A stretch of 64,000 bases of DNA from Alkalihalobacterium alkalinitrilicum (GCF_002019605.1 NZ_KV917368.1:4383060-4447059); one strand, 5' to 3'. Positions 53,037 to 63,477 are shown, counted from the stretch's first letter. Notes: generated from the sequence alone by a model not told the origin. Numbers and translations: made by a program.

Positions 53037-53062
53037 AACCCTCTTTGAATTCAAAGAGGGTT
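53037..53062 (+). terminator. Palindromic hairpin after glycerate kinase
   Basis: Perfect 26-base palindrome with arm AACCCTCTTTGAA. The 3' flank TTAAACTATTG lacks a clear T-run. Probable operon end. Confidence 0.55.
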
Positions 53063-53339
53063 AAACTATTGAATTGCTAATCATTTAAGGATACGGGAAC
53101 GGAATATTAGAAGGATTTTACATAAACTAGTTGATGTACTAATACTAAGCGACGGAACTAGTGTCCACTGACGCTAGGATTTAGAGAAATTTTCCACAAA
53201 TAACGTGATCACAGTCCGCTACGCAAACACAAACAAAGCCTTGAAACCGCATCCGATCCATAGTTGCCAAAATAATGAGTTAAAATAAATAAAGATACAT
53301 TTATTATATATGATGATGTTTTTGTTTTATATGCATTAT

Positions 53340-53600
53340 GGTAGCGCTCACATGATTGTGCTGAATTGAGTTTCTTGGTTTCACTATCATTACAGGGCAA
53401 CTTACTTCTTTGGCAACTTTATGACTAACACTATTATGAAAAAGCTCCCGAACCCTATTTTTAACCGTGCTACCTACAACAACAAGATCAAAGTTTTCTG
53501 TTTTGCGTACTTTACAAGCGTAGGTGCGGGTTCGCCACGAAGGAAATGGGTGCTGTAGTTGATACCGGCAGCGCTTATCAAATCAACAGTTAACTTGCAA
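53340..53600 (-). pseudogene. Universal stress protein (UspA) remnant
   Basis: Two minus-strand frames carry consecutive pieces of a UspA fold. Upstream: LISAAGINYSTHFLRGEPAP then TLVKYAKQK. After a frame change near 53495: FDLVVVGSTVKNRVRELFHN then SVSHKVAKEVSCPVMIVKP. The nucleotide-binding GS...G region and C-terminal strand are thus recognisable, but the N-terminal third is missing and there is no start. The rest of the 53014-53710 gap has no recognised gene. Confidence 0.75.
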
Positions 53601-53710
53601 AATACAAGACGTTTAAAAATTAATGTATACTTAAAACTAAGACAGTCTAAAGCTAAGATAAATAGCGTTGAAAAACTGACAAAAAAGTTTTAAATGGAGA
53701 CTACATAAAT

Positions 53711-55384
53711 ATGAATGTAAAAAACCATCAAGTAGCCGTCTTTGCCCTTGGCGGCATGGGCGAAATCGGAAAAAATATGTACGTTGTACAATATCAAGAT
53801 GAAATTATTATTATTGATGCTGGGGTAAAATTCCCCGAAGATGAATTGCTGGGAATTGATTTAGTAATTCCTGATTATACCTATTTGGTAAAGAATGTAG
53901 ACAAAATTAAAGGTCTCTTTATTACTCATGGTCATTTGGATCATATAGGTGGTATTCCATATTTACTGCGCCAAATGAATATTCCAATCTACGGTGGAAA
54001 AATATCACTTGGATTAATTCGAAATCAGCTAGAGGAACATGGATTATTACGGGATGTAAAGTTAATAGAAATTAAAGAAGACGAGGAAGTAAAATTTAAG
54101 AAAACCTCTATTTCCTTTTTTAGAACCACACACAGTATCCCCGATTCATACGGTATCGTTGTAAATACACCTGCTGGAAATATTGTTCATACAGGTGATT
54201 TCAAATTTGACTTTACGCCTGTTGGAGGATCAGCAAACTTGACAAAAATGGCCAAAATTGGAGAAGAGGGAGTTCTCTGCCTACTATCGGATAGTACAAA
54301 CAGTGAAATGCCAGGTTTCACCATGTCTGAACGAAAAGTGGGCGAAAGCATTGATCATATTTTCCAGAATGTCGAAGGTAGAATTATTTTTGCTACATTC
54401 GCATCAAACATTTATCGGTTACAGCAAGCTGTAGAAGCCGCTGTGAAATACGGAAGAAAAGTTGCTGTTTTTGGAAGAAGCATGGAAAAAGCTGTCGATC
54501 TGGCTTTAGATTTAGGCTATATCAATGTACCGAAAAACACATTTATTGATTCCTCAAAAATTAACTCTATTTCAAGTGGTAAAGTTTTAATTCTATGTAC
54601 AGGAAGTCAAGGGGAACCTATGGCAGCTCTTTCTCGAATTGCTCATGGGAGACATCGGCAAATTCAAATTATTCCTGGGGATACCGTCGTAATTTCTGCT
54701 TCACCTATCCCAGGTAATACGTTAAGAGTAAACCGAATCATTAATCAGCTTTTCCGAGTGGGAGCGGAGGTTATCCATGGACCATTAAATGATATCCATA
54801 CATCAGGTCATGGTGGACAAGAGGAGCAAAAACTGATGCTTCGTTTAATAAAACCGAAGTATTTCCTGCCTATTCACGGAGAATATCGAATGTTGAAGCA
54901 TCATGTTCAACTAGCTCAGAGCTGTGGCATTGAAGAGGAAAACTGTTTTATTTTAGATAACGGCGATGTTTTAGCACTTGATAACAATGAAGCTGGTGTT
55001 GCAGGAAAAATCCCTTCTGGTTCAGTATATGTTGATGGAAGCGGTATTGGTGATATAGGAAACATAGGAAACATTGTTTTAAGGGATAGGAGGATTCTTT
55101 CCGAAGACGGTCTTGTTGTTGTCGTTGTTACCTTAAACATAAAAGAGTTTAAGATGGTAGCTGGGCCCGACATTATCTCGCGTGGCTTTGTTTATATGAG
55201 GGTGTCTGGAGATTTAATTAATGAAGCGCAAGAAAAGCTCACTGAACACTTGAATGAATTAATGAACAGAAAAACGACAAAATGGTCTGAAATTAAAGAT
55301 GAGATTAGTAATTTGCTTGGACCGTATCTTTATGCCGAAACGAAGCGAAAGCCGATGATTCTTCCTGTTATTATGGAAGTTTAA
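53711..55384 (+). CDS. rnjA: Ribonuclease J (RNase J1-like)
   Basis: 557 residues. Metallo-beta-lactamase/beta-CASP nuclease. Motifs [10 protein letters not shown] (residues about 74-83), THSIPDSYG, and HTGDFKFD bind the two zinc ions. [10 protein letters not shown] and PIHGEYRML complete the beta-CASP core. RNase J has both 5'-3' exonuclease and endonuclease activity and matures rRNA and mRNA. The overall sequence is J1-like, but the context is not that of B. subtilis rnjA, so it may be a second J-type gene. The ribosome site GGAG is 11 bases from ATG, weaker than most here. Confidence 0.9.
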   Translation: MNVKNHQVAVFALGGMGEIGKNMYVVQYQDEIIIIDAGVKFPEDELLGIDLVIPDYTYLVKNVDKIKGLFITHGHLDHIGGIPYLLRQMNIPIYGGKISLGLIRNQLEEHGLLRDVKLIEIKEDEEVKFKKTSISFFRTTHSIPDSYGIVVNTPAGNIVHTGDFKFDFTPVGGSANLTKMAKIGEEGVLCLLSDSTNSEMPGFTMSERKVGESIDHIFQNVEGRIIFATFASNIYRLQQAVEAAVKYGRKVAVFGRSMEKAVDLALDLGYINVPKNTFIDSSKINSISSGKVLILCTGSQGEPMAALSRIAHGRHRQIQIIPGDTVVISASPIPGNTLRVNRIINQLFRVGAEVIHGPLNDIHTSGHGGQEEQKLMLRLIKPKYFLPIHGEYRMLKHHVQLAQSCGIEEENCFILDNGDVLALDNNEAGVAGKIPSGSVYVDGSGIGDIGNIGNIVLRDRRILSEDGLVVVVVTLNIKEFKMVAGPDIISRGFVYMRVSGDLINEAQEKLTEHLNELMNRKTTKWSEIKDEISNLLGPYLYAETKRKPMILPVIMEV

Positions 55385-55446
55385 ACACTTAAACTACCCG
55401 CCACAATTTGAAAAACTGAAAGAAGCATAAATTCCCAAACGGTAAC

Positions 55447-56976
55447 TTATGCTTTCTGCAATGTATTCGTATTTACTTTCAGATTTGATTGACTTTTATC
55501 ATCTAGACCAAGCGTTTGCACTGTTGAAGTATGAATTTCATGCAGAAGTTTGAGGTTTCCCATTAGGGATAAGCCATAAGAAGGGATCATTTTTTTTATT
55601 TTCGGTTCCCACGCTTTTATATGTTGCGGGAAGCATCTTTTTATTAACTCCAGCATGACGGAAACGGCGGTAGAAGCACCTGGGGAAGCACCGAGTAATG
55701 CCGCTATCGAGCCATCAGATCCACTAATCACTTCTGTACCAAATTGAAGCATTCCTCTTCCCTCTTCAGTATCTTTAATTACTTGTACACGTTGGCCCGC
55801 TACGACTAAATCCCAATCCTCGATTTTGGCATTCGGGATAAACTCACGTAACTCTTCCATCCGTTGTTCTTTTGATAACCTAACTTGCTTTATCAGATAT
55901 TTTGTCAATGGTATGTTTTTTGCACCTGCCGACAACATTGTTACAAGATTATCTGATTTTATAGAAGTGACCAAATCAAACATTGAACCAGTTTTTAAAA
56001 ACTTTGGTGAGAAACCAGCAAACGGTCCAAATAGCAACATTTTTTTATTGTCGATAAATCGTGTATCAAGATGCGGAACAGACATTGGAGGGGCTCCAAC
56101 TTTGGCCTTACCGTATACTTTTGCATGATGCGCTGCAACAACATTAGGATTATTACACACCATAAATATTCCGCTCACTGGGAATCCACCAATATACTTA
56201 CTCTCAGGAATACCTGATTTTTGCAGTAAATATAGGCTGCCTCCCCCTGATCCGATAAAGACAAATTTTGCAGTATGGTGTTCGACAGTACCGCTTTTTA
56301 CATTCCGCACTTTCACTTCCCATAAGTCGTCACTAGTACGACGAATATCATCAACACGATGTTTGTAGTTGATATTGACATTTTTACTCTCTAGAAAATC
56401 AAACAGCTTCCGCGTTAAAGCTCCAAAGTTAACATCAGTTCCAGAGTCAATTTTTGTTGCAGCTATAGGTTCATTTGCTGCACGGTTTTGCACAATAAGT
56501 GGAATCCATTCCATCAGTTTTTCTGGATCATCTGAAAATTCCATCCCTTGAAACAGAGGATTGGTAGACATTGCTTCAAATCGCTTCTTTAAAAAAGATA
56601 CATTATGATCTCCCTGAACAAAACTCATATGAGGCAATGGCATGATAAAGTCTTGTGGGTTACGTATTGATTTCCTGTTTACAAGATGAGACCAAAACTG
56701 CAAGGATTCCTGAAACTGTTCATTAATTTTAATAGCTTTACTAATTTCTACAGACCCGTCCGCTTTTTCGTTTGTATAGTTAAGCTCACACAGTGCCGCA
56801 TGCCCTGTTCCAGCATTATTCCATTCGTTAGAACTTTCCTCTCCAGCCTTAGCGAGCCTTTCAAAAACTGTAATTTCCCAGTCTGGTGCTAACTCTTTCA
56901 ACAGTGAACCCAGAGTCGCACTCATGATTCCAGCACCAATTAAAATAACATCGGCTTTAGTTTGTCTATTACTCAT
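55447..56976 (-). CDS. mqo: Malate:quinone oxidoreductase
   Basis: 509 residues. FAD-dependent, peripheral membrane enzyme that oxidises malate to oxaloacetate and passes electrons to quinone. The FAD site [17 protein letters not shown] is at the N-terminus; [18 protein letters not shown] and [19 protein letters not shown] are family signatures. AGGAAGGTG sets ATG 56976 over the upstream in-frame ATG. It lies next to a disrupted tRNA gene. Confidence 0.95.
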   Translation of the reverse strand: MSNRQTKADVILIGAGIMSATLGSLLKELAPDWEITVFERLAKAGEESSNEWNNAGTGHAALCELNYTNEKADGSVEISKAIKINEQFQESLQFWSHLVNRKSIRNPQDFIMPLPHMSFVQGDHNVSFLKKRFEAMSTNPLFQGMEFSDDPEKLMEWIPLIVQNRAANEPIAATKIDSGTDVNFGALTRKLFDFLESKNVNINYKHRVDDIRRTSDDLWEVKVRNVKSGTVEHHTAKFVFIGSGGGSLYLLQKSGIPESKYIGGFPVSGIFMVCNNPNVVAAHHAKVYGKAKVGAPPMSVPHLDTRFIDNKKMLLFGPFAGFSPKFLKTGSMFDLVTSIKSDNLVTMLSAGAKNIPLTKYLIKQVRLSKEQRMEELREFIPNAKIEDWDLVVAGQRVQVIKDTEEGRGMLQFGTEVISGSDGSIAALLGASPGASTAVSVMLELIKRCFPQHIKAWEPKIKKMIPSYGLSLMGNLKLLHEIHTSTVQTLGLDDKSQSNLKVNTNTLQKA

Positions 56977-57191
56977 TTTCACCTTCCTATACCCCAAGAT
57001 TTGCAGAAAGGATGTAGGTAATCCTGTTAGATACTACAGTAAGCCTAGGCACGACCAGTCACACATCTTTTCTGGATCAAGTATAACTAAAAATCGTGAT
57101 ACACTATTATTATGGTAGTTATAAGTTATTTAAAAACTAGTAAGAAGTGGGAAATTCTGTTCCCAAGGCTCTGAAACATCAATGCGAACCA

Positions 57192-57386
57192 TTTGATATT
57201 TCAGTTTCCCTTGTTAAAGTGCTGCATCTTGATAAGGAGAAGCAAGAGAAATGGAAAGAAAGATGAGGAACAGGATATCAAGATAAAAATCTGTTGTTTC
57301 CAAATACACTATTTGGAAATTCCAAAAATCCACGAAATTGTGGAACAGTAGAGGATTTAGACAGTGTTAATAAAATGCAGGCATAA
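57192..57386 (+). pseudogene. Possible phage-type integrase fragment
   Basis: A plus-strand frame reads FDISVSLVKVLHLDKEKQEK, then an in-frame TGA, then GYQDKNLLFPNTLFGN. This resembles the region between the Arg and His-x-x-Arg boxes of tyrosine recombinases (a helix of HKKRQEE type followed by YQDNDLVF). No catalytic residues are left. The place, just inside the tRNA fragment, fits a decayed integrative element. Weak call. Confidence 0.35.
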
Positions 57387-57413
57387 AAAAAACCTTGCTG
57401 CGCAAGGGTTTTT
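57385..57413 (-). terminator. Terminator belonging to the tRNA-Ala fragment
   Basis: On the minus strand AACCCTTGC ... GCAAGGTT is followed by eight Ts, directly after the tRNA 3' end. Confidence 0.8.
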
Positions 57414-57419
57414 CATAGA

Positions 57420-57461
57420 TGGAGCATAGGGGGCTCGAACCCCTGAACTCTACGCTGCCAG
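57420..57461 (-). tRNA. tRNA-Ala(GGC) 3' half, 5' half missing
   Basis: On the minus strand the sequence runs from the anticodon loop CTGGCAG (anticodon GGC) through CGTAG, the variable region and a perfect T arm (AGGGG-TTCGAGC-CCCCT) to ATGCTCC-A. Position 70 would be U, in keeping with the G3-U70 identity pair of tRNA-Ala. Upstream of the loop the anticodon-stem partner CTACG is absent and unrelated AT-rich DNA begins. CCA is not encoded. It is typical of an attachment site left by an element integrated in a tRNA gene. Confidence 0.75.
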
Positions 57462-57700
57462 TGAACTTTAGTATCTTAAATACGTTAATATGGCTTAAAA
57501 TAGGTTGAATTATGAGCTTTAATTAACGAAAAACACTTTTTCTAAGATTTAATGTGGACTTTTTATGGTAATGCATGTGGTCAGTTTGCTAAAGAACATA
57601 AACGGGAGGCACACTCTGCTACTTTTCCTCAAAATAACTTGTTTGTTGTTAAAGCATACTGCTTAATACACTCTAAAATATGAGTTAAGTAAAACTTGTC

Positions 57701-57938
57701 AGTCTTCATAGTTTGATTGCTCCATTAATTACATCATCTTTAATACTTTTATGGATTGAATTTTCCGTTACGACATCTACTTTAATAATTCTTCAATTTC
57801 TTGCTTAAAGCGAATTAAATCAAATAAACTTCGCCCTTCTTTGAACTCAACAAGTAAATCTAGTTCGCTATTAGGTCCACCTTCTAGTTTTACTACTGAA
57901 GATATAATAAACAACACTAGTCGGATAAAGTTTTTCAT
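57701..57938 (-). pseudogene. MNT-type nucleotidyltransferase remnant
   Basis: From ATG 57938 the frame reads to GGPNSELDLLVEFKEGRSLF then DLIRFKQEIEELLK, the classic MNT core. After a stop at 57777 the next frame continues KVDVVTENSIHKSIKDDVIN. The upstream GSxxR catalytic motif is not preserved. Such genes normally partner a HEPN protein in a toxin-antitoxin pair; no HEPN gene was seen. Broken by a frameshift and N-terminal decay. Confidence 0.75.
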
Positions 57939-57997
57939 ATGTATGCTCTACTCCTTTTTACTGTATATTTGAAAGGATATTAAAGGTTTTAACTTTC

Positions 57998-58471
57998 TTA
58001 AGTTGATTTTCTATGGTTCACTTGTAGGATGATTAATTTAATTATCCAGCCTACTCCAACCCCAATAATTAAAAAAAGAATAGGTAAAAAGATAGGACCC
58101 CATAAATACCCAAATAATTTCAAGGTCGAGGAATAAATTACACCAATTGTACCAATGAACGCCGAGAAGACGAAAGGGAGGTAGGATAGGGAATCACTGC
58201 CTCCCCCAGCATCACGATAGGCATCCCACATAGCAAATAAGTATATACAGGGATAGAACATTAACCACTGGTAGTTTGTTAATTCAATGGCAGTTATCAT
58301 ATCGCCATGAAAACTTGGGATGATTGCTGCATTTAAGTTAGCTTGGACATTAATTAAAAACTCTAAAAAAATAAAAACAGTCCCCTTAAAAAGTTTACCA
58401 TTTAAAAATTGAGCAAATCCAGGTAGTGCTATACTCCAAAGAATTTTTTCACTTGGATTAGATTGACTCAT
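57998..58471 (-). CDS. Membrane protein of unknown function
   Basis: 157 residues with about four membrane segments (for example GTVFIFLEFLINVQANL, WLMFYPCIYLFAMWDAY, and IFLPILFLIIGVGVGWII). The N-terminus SEKILWSIALPGFAQFLNGK has the look of small Bacillus membrane proteins with a solvent-exposed loop. ATG 58471 follows GGAAGAAGTG. Its first 25 residues are shared with the neighbouring chimeric gene. No function is assigned. Confidence 0.7.
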   Translation of the reverse strand: MSQSNPSEKILWSIALPGFAQFLNGKLFKGTVFIFLEFLINVQANLNAAIIPSFHGDMITAIELTNYQWLMFYPCIYLFAMWDAYRDAGGGSDSLSYLPFVFSAFIGTIGVIYSSTLKLFGYLWGPIFLPILFLIIGVGVGWIIKLIILQVNHRKST

Positions 58472-58476
58472 TAGTA

Positions 58477-58827
58477 TCACTTCTTCCTAGCAAGCTGATT
58501 ACGATCTGGAGCTTGTGGGGGTTTTTCCAACCAGCCGTGTTTTATCATAATATTTGTTCCATCCTCTGCATATTGACTAGTTTCTAGTATGAGACGGCTA
58601 TAATCAACTCCTAGATCTTTTCGAGGCGAGGATCCTAGTGAAGCACCATAATAACTAATACCAGCTGAAATTAATCCAGCAACATGAATCATCATTAGCT
58701 TATCGGAGAAGGTCGGAATAGCAGAAACCCTTGGGCTATCCCAAGAATTAGGTGCAGGGTTTAAGAATTGAGTAAAGGTAGGCAATGCTATAGACCATAG
58801 CAACTTTTCTATCTGATCGTTGTTCAT
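58477..58827 (-). CDS. Chimeric protein: membrane-protein N-terminus fused to DUF3231 C-terminus
   Basis: 116 residues. Residues about 7-23 (EKLLWSIALPTFTQFLN) match the start of the gene at 57998-58471 at 14 of 17 positions. The rest (FSDKLMMIHVAGLISAGISY ... MIKHGWLEKPPQAPDRNQLA) matches the C-terminal end of the DUF3231 gene at 58878-59891. The junction is near residue 24, after FLN. It has one in-frame open frame with a start, so it may still be made. It looks like a deletion product between tandem relatives of its two neighbours. Confidence 0.75.
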   Translation of the reverse strand: MNNDQIEKLLWSIALPTFTQFLNPAPNSWDSPRVSAIPTFSDKLMMIHVAGLISAGISYYGASLGSSPRKDLGVDYSRLILETSQYAEDGTNIMIKHGWLEKPPQAPDRNQLARKK

Positions 58828-58877
58828 TTTATTTTTATGAGTATCAACTTTCTTCTAGAGTATAAAAGTTATACACA

Positions 58878-59891
58878 TCAACCTTTTGCTAACGCTTTAT
58901 GATTTGGGATTTGTGGAGGCTGCTCTAACCATTCATTTTTAATCATTAAGTCAACTCCGTCTTTTCCATATTGAGCAACCTCTGTTGTTAGGCGAACATA
59001 AGAAGCAACGATATCAGTTCTTAAGCTTGCTGCTGAAGCGGTAGCATAATTTGAGAAACTTGATGCAATGATTAAAGATGAATGAAACATAATTAATTTA
59101 TCAGAAAATGGTGCTATTGTTGAATCGGTTACTTCTAAATCCCATGGCATGGGTGATGGAAGGTCATCATCTGTTAAGAATGTAGTAAAAACTTGCACAT
59201 GTTTCTTTGCAATCTCCTTCCCTTTAAGACAATGGTTTCGTACTTTTTTAGATTGAGCAACCTGCGCAAAACCTGTCATCAGAGCTGTGCCTAAGGAGTT
59301 TGTTTCAAGATTTGCTTCTAGATGAGTAATTTCTACGACATTCAAAGGTCGATTATTGTTGGTCAAATTTAGTATTCCGCCTAAATAACTCTTGTTGTCT
59401 ACAAAGTCAACATGATCGGGCGTTGTTACATAAGGTGGTCTTACAAATAATCCTTTTGATAATAACATTTCAGCTGTCTTATTATATAACTCGGTTGAAG
59501 TTTGTATCGCTTGACTTAAGAATTGACGGACATCAGAGTGGGCAGCAATTGCTAAAGCTACACCATAAACGGATAGCCCAACTTTAGACAAGTTCTTAAG
59601 GTAATATAAATAAAACGAATCTGAGAACAAACGTGGAGCATTTGGACTTACATCCTCATCAGTAAAACCAATTGGTAACGTTTGTTTATCGTTTTGTAGT
59701 ATTTCTTTACTAAAATTAAAATTTTGAACTGATATATCGAGCGCAAATTGTAATACTGACTTTATTTCAGGATCATCAACATTGGCTAAAAAATATTTTA
59801 AAATACAAATAGAAAAACTGTTGTTTTGATAGCTGCTCCAAACCACTGAAATCTCAGAAGATGTTAGCCTTAGATTTTTTTCTTGTCGCAT
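58878..59891 (-). CDS. DUF3231 family protein (CotF-like, two-repeat)
   Basis: 337 residues made of two related halves of about 160 residues. Each contains an LFSDSFYLYYL or PFSDKLIMFHS helix and ends in a LLSKGLFVRPPYV or MIKNEWLEQPPQIP motif. DUF3231 proteins are common in spore formers and resemble spore coat protein CotF, a ferritin-like helical fold. A GGGGGATT site precedes the ATG. It is probably linked with sporulation, but not proven by the sequence. Confidence 0.9.
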   Translation of the reverse strand: MRQEKNLRLTSSEISVVWSSYQNNSFSICILKYFLANVDDPEIKSVLQFALDISVQNFNFSKEILQNDKQTLPIGFTDEDVSPNAPRLFSDSFYLYYLKNLSKVGLSVYGVALAIAAHSDVRQFLSQAIQTSTELYNKTAEMLLSKGLFVRPPYVTTPDHVDFVDNKSYLGGILNLTNNNRPLNVVEITHLEANLETNSLGTALMTGFAQVAQSKKVRNHCLKGKEIAKKHVQVFTTFLTDDDLPSPMPWDLEVTDSTIAPFSDKLIMFHSSLIIASSFSNYATASAASLRTDIVASYVRLTTEVAQYGKDGVDLMIKNEWLEQPPQIPNHKALAKG

Positions 59892-60536
59892 TTAGTAATC
59901 CCCCATATGTATTGTTATTAAATAATATCCGCTTACTTAGGACATTTATTCAGTTTTATTAAAAAAAAGTAACTTTGATATCTTCTAATGGTTATAAGAC
60001 CACAAATCAGAAAGAACAGGAGGCTTTGAAAAAAATTGTGAATAAATGTCTTAAAGTAATGGGAGGTACTTTGAAAAGGAACATCTAACAAAACAAAGTC
60101 ATCTGCTGCACAGTACAAGGAAATAGCGAAGAACCTTGAAGAAATTCGAAAATTACTGTCCAAATTCATGAGTGAAATACCCAATTTGGACAACTTATAT
60201 GTCAAAACCATTATTAACTATAAGTTAATAAGCTTGGACAGATTACCCCGTAACTTTGGATTTTTCTATAATTTAACTATCCTTAATGATAGTATGGGTA
60301 AATAAAGTGCATACTTGTTTGTCTACATATATCCACTATATAATACTTTCAAATCCAAGTAACGGAGGGTTTGAACATGAAGAATAGAATATACATCTCT
60401 GGATTTCTATCAATTCCGGATGTGATTAATGCATAATCAATCGGCGTTGATGAGGAAAGTGCAATAGAATTACAACGGTTAATTCAGATAAAGCTAATTA
60501 TGTTTAGCCTTAATAGGGTTAATAGGAGGAGGTTTT
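59892..60536. other. Gene-poor region with decayed reading frames
   Basis: No intact gene. A plus-strand frame at 60095-60304 reads SSAAQYKEIAKNLEEIRKLL but has no start. A frame from ATG 60377 (MKNRIYISGFLSIPDVINA) stops early and resumes as SIGVDEESAIELQRLIQ. Both look like remains of small genes that I cannot name. Confidence 0.5.
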
Positions 60537-60729
60537 TTGGAGTCCACTACCATATGGGTTGCATTCGCAGGGGGGATATTAGCATTTATTTCTCCATGTT
60601 CCCTACCTTTATACCTATCATTTATCTCTTATATTACTGGTGTAACGGTGGGTGAATAAAAAACAACAAGGTCTTGCTAATATTAGAAAAATAGTTCTCT
60701 TGCAATTAATGTTATTTTTAATAAAATGA
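60537..60729 (+). pseudogene. CcdA-type cytochrome c biogenesis protein, N-terminal remnant
   Basis: AGGAGGAGG and TTG 60537 open a frame reading WVAFAGGILAFISPCSLPLY then LSFISYITGV, the first helix and the SPC redox motif of CcdA. A stop follows at 60657. The next frame continues KKQQGLANIRKIVLLQLMLF, which fits the loop and helix 2, then stops. The remaining four helices are missing. Confidence 0.7.
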
Positions 60730-60829
60730 CATACATAACTATCTGGAGTTACCATGTAATGGTTCCTCACATTAAAAAGAGAAAATCATCCTTTTCCCTA
60801 GTAAAAAGGATTGGAAAGGTAGAACGAAG

Positions 60830-61015
60830 ATGACAAAGAAGCCACGTTGGATATATTGGAAGCAAACCTTCCACTCGAAATTTCAAGCGAATTGTTTGAA
60901 AGCAAGGATTGATGACAATTGGTTCAATGGCTATGAAATTGGTCCGTATGTTGAGATAAGGAAACTAAAGACTGATAAATATGTGGTCCGTTATACGTAT
61001 GATGAAATCATCTAA
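60830..61015 (+). CDS. Small protein, 61 residues, unrecognised
   Basis: Basic and aromatic-rich: PRWIYWKQTFHSKFQANCLK, then FNGYEIGPYVEIRKLK, ending RYTYDEII. It reads as an intact small beta-rich domain. A weak GAAAGG site lies 13 bases before ATG. It lies among gene remnants, so it may itself be a fragment. No function is assigned. Confidence 0.45.
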   Translation: MTKKPRWIYWKQTFHSKFQANCLKARIDDNWFNGYEIGPYVEIRKLKTDKYVVRYTYDEII

Positions 61016-61079
61016 GTTTAGTTTTGGTAAAATATAAGGAGCCAATCTCATCTGAAATATAAAAGTTTCTCAGTGAAAA

Positions 61080-61123
61080 GAAGAAAAAAGGCAATTAACC
61101 GTCCTAAAAAGACGGTTAATTGC
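61080..61123 (-). terminator. Terminator of the truncated isochorismatase gene
   Basis: On the minus strand GCAATTAACCGTC and GACGGTTAATTGC form a 13-bp stem, followed by CTTTTTT. Confidence 0.8.
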
Positions 61124-61219
61124 ACATTTACAGGAAACTCGAAGATATAACTTGGATAATAAGTCAAACATCGGTATAAAGGAGCTTGTTTTTTAAACAA
61201 ACTCCCACTTACATTGTTT

Positions 61220-61474
61220 CTACAGGGATTTGTTGAGGAAACCCTCGGTTGAAATTACGTTGGCATACATTCCGTTAAGTGCGCTGACAAATGCATAATG
61301 AACCTGTTCTGCTGGAACGCATTTATCTTGATAAGATAAGTCCCTTGTCGCACATGCATCTTCAATAAGTGTAGTTTCAAAGCCTAGATCCACTGCAGCT
61401 CTAACTGTTGCATCAATGCACATATGCGTCATCATACCTACAACCATTAAAAGTGGGCATTTCATAGAAACCAA
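61220..61474 (-). pseudogene. Isochorismatase-family hydrolase, C-terminal fragment
   Basis: 84 residues containing only the second half of the fold: LLMVVGMMTHMCIDATVRAA (nucleophile Cys), VDLGFETTLIEDACATRDL, and the tail. The N-terminal Asp and Lys of the triad are missing and unrelated sequence lies upstream, so it is 5'-truncated and presumably inactive. Its terminator is still in place. Confidence 0.85.
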
Positions 61475-61554
61475 AGGAAGTGTACATTATATTTTAGCCT
61501 TTCCTTACCCTGTAAGCCCTGAAATTACAATTAATGATTGAAAGTATATATTAA

Positions 61555-62688
<1,134 letters not shown>

Positions 62689-62733
62689 AATAATAACGTT
62701 TTAATTTTTATCTTTGGAATATGTGAATAAACC

Positions 62734-62775
62734 AACAAAAATAACCGCGAATTATCGTGGTTATTTTTGTTGGCC
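62734..62775. terminator. Bidirectional terminator between mnmA and the CGNR gene
   Basis: CCAACAAAAATAACC and GGTTATTTTTGTTGG are perfect arms with an inner CGA/TCG pair. The right arm overlaps the end of the CGNR gene, whose last codons lie in it. Confidence 0.85.
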
Positions 62776-63351
62776 TTTTTCTTTGCGACGTTGATGACGA
62801 GTAACCTTGTTTCGGTTTCCACATATTTTCATTGAACACCATTTACGTCTTCCTTTCTTGTCCATAAATAATAGAACACAATCAGGATTGGCACATCGAT
62901 GAATATTAGTTAATTCATTTGTTACGAAAAGGTTAATTGCATTAAAGGCTATTAATGCTACAAGAGAATCAACCGAATTTCCATTAGGAACAGGTAGTAA
63001 TGCACCATCTACTATATGGTAAGAAAAGGGGGCTTTTTTGATTAAAAACTCGAGGTGATTAACCCAATTATCAGCAAGTGTTTGATCATTAGCCATTTGT
63101 TCATATCCTTGACGAAGAAATAAACGAACTTCTTTTAAAAGTGGTAATGCTTCATCTGCCCATTCATTTACATTTGCGGAGAACTGTCTAGCGTACAAAG
63201 TATTTTGTTCTTGCAAAGTAACCACCCATGCAATCACATCCTCGGTAGAAGCAAGCAAATCATATCTTGTTCCATGTCTAACGACCTCCGTATTAACTAA
63301 GTCCAAAGAAATTTGCCCTGTTATAAGTGGGAACTTGTGCTCATGATTCAT
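62761..63351 (-). CDS. CGNR zinc-finger protein (ABATE domain)
   Basis: 196 residues. The N-terminal ABATE-type domain (ISLDLVNTEVVRHGTRYDLL) is followed by a C-terminal treble-clef zinc finger: CANPDCVLLF, then KGRRKWCSMKICGNRNK with the name-giving CGNR. Such proteins are thought to bind DNA as stress-related regulators; this is a prediction for the family. Two operator-like inverted repeats just upstream suggest that it controls its own gene. Convergent with mnmA. Confidence 0.9.
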   Translation of the reverse strand: MNHEHKFPLITGQISLDLVNTEVVRHGTRYDLLASTEDVIAWVVTLQEQNTLYARQFSANVNEWADEALPLLKEVRLFLRQGYEQMANDQTLADNWVNHLEFLIKKAPFSYHIVDGALLPVPNGNSVDSLVALIAFNAINLFVTNELTNIHRCANPDCVLLFMDKKGRRKWCSMKICGNRNKVTRHQRRKEKGQQK

Positions 63352-63376
63352 AAGTTAACTCCCATTCGAAATTATT

Positions 63377-63459
63377 ATTAACCTATTGTATCACATTTGA
63401 CAGGTTAATTCTAATTGATGTATATTATTAACCATTAATAGTTAACTTTAGTGGTTAAT
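63377..63459 (-). promoter_or_regulatory. Two identical-architecture operators upstream of the CGNR gene
   Basis: ATTAACCT-N17-AGGTTAAT (63377-63409) and ATTAACCA-N17-TGGTTAAT (63427-63459). Arms and spacer lengths are the same and the two centres are 50 bases apart. A TACAAT -10-like box (63385-63390, minus strand) lies inside the first. The first site starts 26 bases before the CGNR start codon. Confidence 0.65.
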
Positions 63460-63477
63460 TCAATGTGTTAGCTGATT

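Noticed and set aside
53209..53400. Minus-strand frame of 63 codons
   Set aside because: Overlaps the end of the universal stress protein remnant in a different frame and has no recognisable features.
59933..60211. Minus-strand frame of 92 codons
   Set aside because: No ribosome site; the opposite strand in the same place has more protein-like sequence, itself a remnant.
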